From contig RZYX01000060.1 of assembly GCA_009930155.1 (NCBI GenBank), forward strand, positions 1 through 10,471: a stretch of DNA of 10,471 bases. The letters run 5' to 3'. How positions within the stretch are numbered: the stretch's first letter is position 1; each line of letters opens with the position of its first letter. Below are positions 6,244-10,471 of this stretch, in pieces. The notes below the pieces were generated by a model. It was not told where the DNA came from, did no database searches, and worked only from the letters and a program-made list of their open reading frames with translations. The translations under genes and the position numbers were made by a program. The DNA is from Clostridia bacterium (lineage in GTDB: Bacteria > Bacillota_A > Clostridia > Oscillospirales > Acutalibacteraceae).

Positions 6244-7821
6244 TTACAACCTCTCTTTCAGCACAAGTCCGTTGATTAGCTCAAAGTCTATGTTTTTGTC
6301 ATCATAAGCAATGACTTTCGCCACAAGCTCGTTTAGCAGTTCTTCATTGAACTCTGTAATTTTATCGGGACCGCTTTCTAAGATGTCAATTAAATCCTCG
6401 GTTTTGTCGATGGTGTCATCGGCATCTTGTTCCTCTAACAGTTTGAGCTTTGCACTTTTCAGCTTTCGGATTTTCTTTTGCAGTTCATCTGTTTGGGATA
6501 TAAATAGAGCAGAGTCAAGGATGCCTTTGGACAAGAGTCCATTCATCACATGATTCTGCTCTGCAAGTTCTGCTATTTGTTTGTTGAGTGTGCCGATTTC
6601 GGGATTATTTCTTGTTCTGAGGTCTTGTAGCTTTTCAAGCTGTGTAAGTAGTGGGATAAGGATATTGCCATAATTTTTGGAGAGCTTATTATACATTCTT
6701 ACGAATGCACTATAAATTTTTTCCTCGAGCAATCTCTGCCCACCACACAGCTCCTTGCTGTCATCATGCTGTCTGCACACCCAGTAGACAGTGTTGTTTG
6801 TTTCTTTTCTGCGATAGGTTGTGCCACATTCGGCACATTTTATTTTTTTGCTTAGTGGATATTCCTTGTAATCGGTGTTGATGTTTTCTCTGCGTTCTTC
6901 TCTTAGGATTTTGGCAAGCTCGAACTGTATTCTCTCCACGATTGGCTCATGGGTGTTAGACACATAATACTGTGGAAGCTCGCCCTTGTTGATGCGTTTA
7001 TTGTAGGGTAAGGCATCTTCACTAAACGATTTTTGCAGTAGCATATCTCCTACATAACGCTCATTTTTCAGGATAATTCCTACGGTTTGCGGACGCCATT
7101 TCATTTTATTGTTTTTAAAGGGTATCCCATCTGCCATTAAATCTCTTGCAATAGCAGAGTAGCCTTTGCCACCAAGGTATTCCGAGAAAATTCTGCGAAC
7201 AATCTCAGCTTCGCTTTCATCTATGACAAGCTGGTTATTTGCAAGCCTATATCCGTAAGGTGGGTTAGATGATACATAGGTTCCTTTGGACATTCTCATT
7301 CTTGCACCCTTTTTGCAGTTCTTTGAGATTGTCATGGATTCCTCTTGTGCGAACAGGGAGTAGAGTGTCAATAGGTTTTCACTGGTGAGGGTTGCTGTGT
7401 CGAGGTTTTCTTTCTCGAAGTATACGGTGACACCTATATCTTTAAGCTCTCTGATTACTCCTATTGCATCGAGGGTATTTCTTGCAAATCGGCTTGTAGA
7501 CTTGGTGATGATTCGGTCAATCTTTCCTCGTCTGCAATCGGCAATCAATCTTGCGAAGTCATCTCTTTTGTTTACTGATACGCCCGAAATTCCTTCATCG
7601 GCATAGACCTCGGTCATCTGCCACATTGGGTTTGTGTTAATGATGCGTTGATAGTAGTTGACCTGTGTAGAGAATGAATTGAGCTGATCCGCTGAGTCAC
7701 TGCTGACACGAGCATAGCCTGCCACACGAAGCTTTGCCATTTCGCTTTTCAGTGCATTGATTTTGATGATTTCCTTTTTAGGATTTAAAGCACTTGTACC
7801 TTGAATATTCATACTGTTCAT
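6244..7821 (-). CDS. Large serine recombinase, first of the triplet
   Basis: From the ATG at 7821 the product has 525 residues. This start is chosen over one at 7857 because GGAAGGAGG lies at 7837-7829, seven bases upstream. The resolvase domain (about 32-180) carries YARVS with nucleophile Ser40 and Arg38, ADEGISG (74-80) and STSRFARNT (108-116). The recombinase domain begins at PPYGYRLANN (187-196) and includes LKNERYVGDMLLQKSF. The zinc ribbon uses C329, C332, C349 and C359. Long helices at about 395-470 form the usual coiled coil. It belongs to the large serine integrase class (TndX/TnpX, phage integrases), which cuts attP and attB and needs no host factor. It leads the recombinase cluster and follows the 53-residue gene by 64 bases. 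The residues needed for catalysis are all present. Confidence 0.95.
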   Translation of the reverse strand: MNSMNIQGTSALNPKKEIIKINALKSEMAKLRVAGYARVSSDSADQLNSFSTQVNYYQRIINTNPMWQMTEVYADEGISGVSVNKRDDFARLIADCRRGKIDRIITKSTSRFARNTLDAIGVIRELKDIGVTVYFEKENLDTATLTSENLLTLYSLFAQEESMTISKNCKKGARMRMSKGTYVSSNPPYGYRLANNQLVIDESEAEIVRRIFSEYLGGKGYSAIARDLMADGIPFKNNKMKWRPQTVGIILKNERYVGDMLLQKSFSEDALPYNKRINKGELPQYYVSNTHEPIVERIQFELAKILREERRENINTDYKEYPLSKKIKCAECGTTYRRKETNNTVYWVCRQHDDSKELCGGQRLLEEKIYSAFVRMYNKLSKNYGNILIPLLTQLEKLQDLRTRNNPEIGTLNKQIAELAEQNHVMNGLLSKGILDSALFISQTDELQKKIRKLKSAKLKLLEEQDADDTIDKTEDLIDILESGPDKITEFNEELLNELVAKVIAYDDKNIDFELINGLVLKERL

Positions 7822-7885
7822 AGGTTTTCCTCCTTCCTTAGCAACAAACATTACCACAATGACAGTTCAAAAGCTATACCAAATA

Positions 7886-8047
7886 CTAACAAAGAAACTG
7901 CGGTGACAGTTCATTTTCACAAGCAATGCGTTCAAGCATTTTTTCTATAATTTCCTTTGGAATACCGCCTTTTTCAACGGATATTTTACCAAGCTCCAAA
8001 AGGTGGCTAAAGTTTAATTCATTTACGATAACTTTTGTATTTTCCAT
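7886..8047 (-). CDS. Small protein of unknown function, between mazF and the recombinases
   Basis: An ATG at 8047 opens a 53-residue frame beginning MENTKVIVNELNFSHLLELG and ending SPQFLC. An in-frame ATG at 8065, three bases after the mazF stop, would add six residues. The 8047 start has GGAAGGAAA about ten bases upstream. The protein is acidic and probably helical (KEIIEKMLERI near the end), with no membrane segment and no recognised domain. It sits directly between the MazF gene and the first recombinase on the same strand, so it is probably translated from the same message. Size and position would fit an antitoxin partner, although MazE antitoxins normally lie upstream of mazF. A small recombination accessory protein is the other option. 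Confidence 0.6.
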   Translation of the reverse strand: MENTKVIVNELNFSHLLELGKISVEKGGIPKEIIEKMLERIACENELSPQFLC

Positions 8048-8068
8048 ATTCAATTTTCCTTCCATAAA

Positions 8069-8422
8069 CTAAAGACCAACGCTCACCTTTAAGGCTTGGT
8101 CGATTTCTGATAAATTGTCCTCTGCGACTGTTCCAACCCATTCGCAAAGCCGTTTGCGATCTATGGTTCTGATTTGCTCTAACAGCACAACCGATTTCTT
8201 CGGCAGACTATGTATTCCTCTTATTTTCACATGGGTGGGAAGTTGCTTTTTGTTTTTCGCTGTGATTGCTGCCACAATCAATGTCGGACTATACTTATTC
8301 CCAGTATTGTTTTGCAGAACAAGGATGGGGCGAACACCACCTTGCTCACAGCCCACCACAGGGCTTAAATCTGCATAATAAATATCGCCACGCAGGATAA
8401 TAGCTCGTTTTTCCTCTTTCAA
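8069..8422 (-). CDS. mazF: MazF/PemK-family toxin (mRNA endoribonuclease)
   Basis: The PemK/MazF fold is clear: [41 protein letters not shown] and [10 protein letters not shown] all match the Firmicute MazF (EndoA) type. The catalytic pair of Bacillus MazF, Arg25 and Thr48, corresponds to Arg31 and Thr54 here, so it should be active as an mRNA-cleaving ribonuclease. I prefer a TTG start at 8422, which gives 117 residues, the normal family length, and has GAGGTG about seven bases upstream. The frame stays open to a GTG at 8569, which would add 49 residues unlike any MazF. That GTG directly follows the stop of a tiny leader ORF, so the longer form cannot be excluded. No MazE-like antitoxin is visible next to it. 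It leads the operon with the 53-residue gene and the recombinases. Confidence 0.88.
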   Translation of the reverse strand: MKEEKRAIILRGDIYYADLSPVVGCEQGGVRPILVLQNNTGNKYSPTLIVAAITAKNKKQLPTHVKIRGIHSLPKKSVVLLEQIRTIDRKRLCEWVGTVAEDNLSEIDQALKVSVGL

Positions 8423-8465
8423 TATATTACACCTCATTTCTTTTGCACTTAATATCACAAGGATA

Positions 8466-8530
8466 GGGATTGCTCTCTCAGGTTGACTTGTCTGCATATT
8501 GCTGCAAAGGTTTTTGATGGGAGCAATCCC
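8466..8530 (-). repeat. 10-bp inverted repeat in the mazF leader
   Basis: GGGATTGCTC at 8466-8475 is perfectly inverted as GAGCAATCCC at 8521-8530, with 45 bases between. In the minus-strand transcript this would be a stem about 45 nt before the TTG start of mazF. TGCACTTAAT occurs as a direct repeat outside it at 8444-8453 and 8565-8574. It could be an RNA stem or an operator; autoregulation by a toxin-antitoxin complex is one possibility. Confidence 0.5.
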
Positions 8531-8569
8531 CATAGTTTCTGACATTAAATCAGTTTTCTTTTTCTGCAC

Positions 8570-8653
8570 TTAATTCGACACAACTCCCCAAGTGCATATA
8601 GAGCTAAAGCTCAAGGGCGATTTTATAAACCAAGGCAAGTTACGCCTTGTCAT
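8570..8653 (-). CDS. Possible 27-residue leader peptide ahead of mazF
   Basis: An ATG at 8653 has GGAGAGG about ten bases upstream and opens a 27-codon frame (MTRRNLPWFIKSPL... ending GVVSN) that stops at 8570. The stop is followed immediately by the GTG at 8569 that opens the long mazF frame. The ATG itself overlaps, as ATGA, the stop of an even shorter frame (8712-8650, starting GTG). The spacing suggests coupled translation of leader ORFs, but chance is possible in a region rich in RNA hairpins. Confidence 0.3.
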   Translation of the reverse strand: MTRRNLPWFIKSPLSFSSICTWGVVSN

Positions 8654-8768
8654 AGGACTTTCACCTCTCCGAGGATCTCTCCGAGCTGCCCTCCTTTGTT
8701 GCGACGGCTCACGATATTGCTATCGCTTCAACGCTCGACTTTAGGACGGGACAGAAGTATCATTGTAG

Positions 8769-8945
8769 GCTGATGAGGTCATTGCAAACAATTCACCATA
8801 AATTGTTTTAAGGTCAGGAGGGTATCGCTCGCACCTTGTTGTTGGCCGCTTTGACGAAAGACAGAAAAGAAAAATTGCCACTGTCTGTTCGCAGATGATC
8901 TTGGCGCTCCTACCTATGTTGCTTGTCCGGTTAAGGCTCATCAGC
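8769..8945 (-). promoter_or_regulatory. Structured leader RNA domain with paired ends
   Basis: No convincing gene lies between 8423 and 9031. In the minus-strand transcript GCTGATGAG (8945-8937) at the very 5' end can pair with CTCATCAGC (8777-8769), closing a domain of about 177 nt. Inside it AAACAATT (8808-8801) pairs with AATTGTTT (8793-8786) around a 7-base loop, and AGACAG pairs with CTGTCT near 8885 and 8860. Further 3', CGATA-GCAA-TATCG (8713-8730 area) is a stem with a GNRA tetraloop, CAAGGC/GCCTTG is a 6-bp stem near 8630-8650, and CTCTCCGAG repeats directly at 8665-8673 and 8677-8685. The 66-codon frame covering 8941-8741 looks like a by-product. No known riboswitch is recognised. 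Confidence 0.4.
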
Positions 8946-8952
8946 TAAAGTA

Positions 8953-8980
8953 TTTATAAAATCGGATATGAAGTTTTCAA
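8953..8980 (-). promoter_or_regulatory. Promoter for the mazF-recombinase leader
   Basis: On the minus strand TTGAAA (8980-8975) and TATAAA (8958-8953) are separated by 16 bases, a good sigma-A pattern. Transcription would start near 8946, exactly at the outer edge of the paired leader domain. It lies 50 bases beyond the stop of the sigma-like gene and would drive mazF, the small gene and probably the recombinases. Confidence 0.55.
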
Positions 8981-9031
8981 GGTACAGTGAGGGAGATTTA
9001 TTTACCCCTTCAAGTGGTAGAGCACGAGAAA

Positions 9032-9511
9032 TCATTTTTTAGAACCATTTTCTAAAAAAAGTTTTAATTTAATATATTTTTTTGAAATCGCCCTTTGTGA
9101 GCACTTTCTTTGTTGAGCAACCTCAGCTTGCGAAAAACCGTCAAAGATAAGTAAAGTAAGCAATTCCAAATCGTCATCGGACAGTTTTCTCAATTTTTTG
9201 TTCAACCGTTCATCCTCAATTTCCTCTAACCACCAATAGCGGGAAGTTTGTAACAAATCCATTTCGCAGGACAATTGCTCTAAAAAGGAATAGAGTAATG
9301 GATTTTGACTTTCCAACTCAAAATCTCCGACATTTTCAGAAAGACTTTTTGTTCTCCTCATATAAGCAATATCCCGAGCAAACTGCTGTTTATCAAAATC
9401 TTCAATTTTTTGAATTTGTTGTTTTGTCATTCCAATCGTTTCATATTCTTTGCGTCGCTTTAATTGTGTTCTATTGAATTCCTTGTACACAGTCGCAAAT
9501 GATTTAATCAT
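9032..9511 (-). CDS. Sigma-70 region 4-like HTH regulator
   Basis: From the ATG at 9511 the product has 159 residues. The start is supported by GGAGG at 9524-9520, eight bases upstream. The N-terminal two thirds is charged and helical, with KRRKEYETIGMTKQQIQKIEDF (18-39) and an aromatic RYWWLEEIEDERL stretch (91-103). Residues about 107-152 form a sigma region 4-type helix-turn-helix: LSDDDLELLTLLIFDGFSQ followed by AEVAQQRKCSQRAISKKYIKLK, where the 'S/T-Q-x-E-(V/I)-A' turn and recognition helix are plain. There is no region 2, so it is not a complete ECF sigma factor. Small proteins of this kind are common regulators in Firmicute ICEs. Its Shine-Dalgarno sequence is locked in a strong hairpin, so its translation is probably controlled. 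It would be the upstream regulator of the recombinase module (inference). Confidence 0.8.
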   Translation of the reverse strand: MIKSFATVYKEFNRTQLKRRKEYETIGMTKQQIQKIEDFDKQQFARDIAYMRRTKSLSENVGDFELESQNPLLYSFLEQLSCEMDLLQTSRYWWLEEIEDERLNKKLRKLSDDDLELLTLLIFDGFSQAEVAQQRKCSQRAISKKYIKLKLFLENGSKK

Positions 9512-9515
9512 GTTT

Positions 9516-9569
9516 GTAACCTCCAAAATTTTTGATTAATGAGTTGTTCAATCAAAAATTGAAGGTTAC
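9516..9569 (-). promoter_or_regulatory. Hairpin sequestering the ribosome binding site of the sigma-like gene
   Basis: In the minus-strand transcript the arm 9569-9550 (GTAACCTTCAATTTTTGATT) pairs with the arm 9537-9516, which begins AATCAAAAATT and ends GGAGGTTAC. This gives about 20 base pairs with one G-U pair and one two-base bulge, around a 12-base loop. The second arm contains the GGAGG Shine-Dalgarno sequence of the 9511 start. No T-run follows, so it is not a terminator. The stop codon of the 12-codon leader lies in the first arm. Confidence 0.75.
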
Positions 9570-9604
9570 GGATATTTAAGCTTATAGCACTCCCAACGCT
9601 TCAC
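9566..9604 (-). CDS. 12-residue leader peptide of the sigma-like gene
   Basis: AGGAG at 9614-9610 is followed five bases later by GTG (9604) and a 12-codon frame, MKRWECYKLKYP, ending in TAA at 9568-9566. That stop codon is inside the first arm of the hairpin that hides the ribosome binding site of the sigma-like gene. A ribosome translating or stalled at the end of this frame would cover the arm and free the downstream site, as in the erm and cat leader systems. It is short enough to be chance, but the binding site, spacing and stop position fit together. Confidence 0.5.
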   Translation of the reverse strand: MKRWECYKLKYP

Positions 9605-9644
9605 GGTTTCTCCTATCCGCAGCTTTGAGAGCGTAAAATGGCGT

Positions 9645-9695
9645 AAAAAAAATAGGCATGACAAAGTAGCTATCAAAGCTACTTGTCACGCCTAT
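9645..9695 (-). terminator. Strong intrinsic terminator of the ImmA operon
   Basis: On the minus strand the arms 9695-9677 and 9671-9652 form about 19 pairs (ATAGGCGTGACAAGTAGCT against its complement, with one G-U pair and one bulged base) around a short loop. The stem is followed by eight T (9652-9645). It closes the two-gene operon to its right and separates it from the sigma-like gene. Confidence 0.88.
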
Positions 9696-9761
9696 ATCTC
9701 GTTCCGATGTGAAAACACCGCCGGATTGGCTCTTGTACTAAAAGTAGAGACTATTTAATTT

Positions 9762-9947
9762 TCAGGCATTACTCAGCACCACTTGTACTTTCTTGCCACA
9801 CCGACTGCATTTCAGTTCAAGCACTATATCCAGTGCATTTGGTTTAAATGGTTTGCTACCCGATTGTATGTCCATCATTCTGAGTTCGCAAATAGGACAA
9901 CGGACAACCATTTTATTATTTGCTTTGGTCGATGATTTTTGTTCCAT
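9762..9947 (-). CDS. Small zinc-ribbon protein
   Basis: The ATG at 9947, with GAGGT five to six bases upstream, gives 61 residues. A GTG six bases earlier would overlap the binding site and is less likely. Two CxxC pairs are evident: CPIC near the start (residues 17-20) and CSRC near the end (47-50), about 26 residues apart. The residues between are a short basic and hydrophobic stretch. This is a single treble-clef or zinc-ribbon unit like the Com protein of phage Mu or other small nucleic-acid-binding zinc proteins; the function is not assignable. It follows the ImmA/IrrE gene by about 20 bases on the same strand and ends shortly before the terminator, so the two form an operon. Confidence 0.75.
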   Translation of the reverse strand: MEQKSSTKANNKMVVRCPICELRMMDIQSGSKPFKPNALDIVLELKCSRCGKKVQVVLSNA

Positions 9948-9968
9948 ATTCACACCTCATCTCATGGA

Positions 9969-10400
9969 CTATATTAACCCAATTGTTTTGAGGCGGATTT
10001 CCATTGCCTGCACAGACACGTTAAACAACTGCGCCATGTGAGTAACGGCTGCTTCCTTCGTAAGTTTTGGCTTTAAACGGCAAAACGCCACTTTTACTCT
10101 GCCATAAGGCATCAGTAGAGCGGCGCCAAGTGAATCGGCCTCTCGCTCAGTGCGAATGTCAGAGTCGGAGGAAGTTTTGCTTGCTAATTCATCTATTTCT
10201 TTGTAGTAATCCTGATGGATCATCCAGTGACCAAGTTCATGCGCCAAAGTGAAGCGCAGGCGTTTCATCTTGTTTTCAGTTAACAATCGGCTATCAATCA
10301 GGATGGTTCCCGCTTTTGCGTAGACGGCTTCATATCGCTTTAGCCTTGTATCGTAAACCGGAATGATACTATCTGTACTGGTCAACCTTTTTTGTAACAC
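9969..10400 (-). CDS. immA: ImmA/IrrE-family metallopeptidase
   Basis: The 143-residue product has the zinc peptidase motif HELGH (H54, E55, H58) in FTLAHELGHWMIH and the downstream READSLGAALLMP (86-98), where E87 is the likely third ligand. These are the marks of the ImmA/IrrE (COG2856) family. In ICEBs1 and related elements ImmA cleaves the ImmR repressor and so switches on excision and transfer. The start is uncertain. GTG at 10400 has no ribosome binding site. GGAGG at 10435-10431 points to about 10421, where only a rare ATT codon is in frame. The protein is short at the N-terminus for the family. A repressor partner would be expected near it but is not in the window; it may lie beyond the right edge. 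It is co-transcribed with the zinc-ribbon gene. Confidence 0.85.
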   Translation of the reverse strand: MLQKRLTSTDSIIPVYDTRLKRYEAVYAKAGTILIDSRLLTENKMKRLRFTLAHELGHWMIHQDYYKEIDELASKTSSDSDIRTEREADSLGAALLMPYGRVKVAFCRLKPKLTKEAAVTHMAQLFNVSVQAMEIRLKTIGLI

Positions 10401-10471
10401 TTTGTTCGATAAATATCTAATTAAATCGAACCTCCATTGGTGTTAAATAATTATTGTATGAATGTGGCCTA

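Noticed and set aside
8640..8740. Group II intron-like GGTGAAAGTCC motif in the leader
   Set aside because: No domain V, no GUGYG 5' boundary and no reverse transcriptase gene are present; the match is too short.
8741..8941. 66-codon minus-strand open frame in the mazF leader
   Set aside because: Its ATG is almost at the predicted transcription start with no ribosome binding site, and the stretch is better explained as paired RNA. It remains possible if the frame proves conserved.
9017..9035. tRNA D-arm-like GTGGTAGAGCAC on the plus strand
   Set aside because: No matching T arm, anticodon arm or acceptor stem follows; it lies between genes without cloverleaf potential.
1..10471. CRISPR array, insertion sequence or other direct-repeat array
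   Set aside because: No regularly spaced repeats, no transposase and no terminal inverted repeats with target duplications were found.

Overview
The window looks like a low-GC Firmicute of the Clostridia, probably a gut Lachnospiraceae- or Ruminococcaceae-type genome. The reasons are AT-rich codon use, strong GGAGG-type ribosome binding sites, and the kind of genes present. This placement is inference from style; there is no rRNA or tRNA gene to settle it. Most of the window (about 2.9 kb to the right edge) reads as one end of an integrative element (ICE or IME), with every gene on the minus strand. The left 2 kb looks like host or older accessory DNA.

Left flank: positions 1-980 hold the minus-strand remains of an RHS/YD-repeat protein, running off the left edge, frameshifted near 845 and lacking a start. 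A plus-strand gene (1178-2017) with a near-consensus promoter encodes a membrane-anchored protein with an Ala-rich coiled coil, a Thr/Ser/Lys linker and a small C-terminal domain. From 2018 to 2930 there is no convincing gene, but there are two strong hairpin terminators, other hairpins and an inverted-repeat pair. One end of the element should lie here.

Element, in the direction of transcription (right to left): an ImmA/IrrE-type metallopeptidase (10400-9969) and a small zinc-ribbon protein (9947-9762) form an operon closed by a strong minus-strand terminator (9695-9645). A 12-residue leader ORF (9604-9566) follows. Its stop codon sits in one arm of a hairpin whose other arm contains the Shine-Dalgarno sequence of a sigma-factor-like HTH gene (9511-9032). 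This has the geometry of a translational attenuator. Next come a promoter (8980-8953) and about 500 bases of hairpin-rich leader with tiny coupled ORFs. A MazF-family toxin gene, a 53-residue unknown protein, three tandem serine-recombinase genes and a DUF1016/YhcG-N protein then run in close succession to 2931.

The three recombinases are not equal. The first (7821-6244) and third (5394-3742) have the catalytic Ser/Arg motifs, the DNA-binding 'recombinase' domain and a zinc ribbon. The middle one (6241-5411) starts exactly at the recombinase domain and has no catalytic domain. Recombinase triplets are known as integration modules of some Firmicute ICEs, so these genes probably excise and integrate the element, while ImmA and the sigma-like protein control when it acts. 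The best candidates for undescribed biology are the leader-peptide/hairpin switch on the sigma-like gene, the structured leader ahead of mazF, and the catalytically empty middle recombinase.
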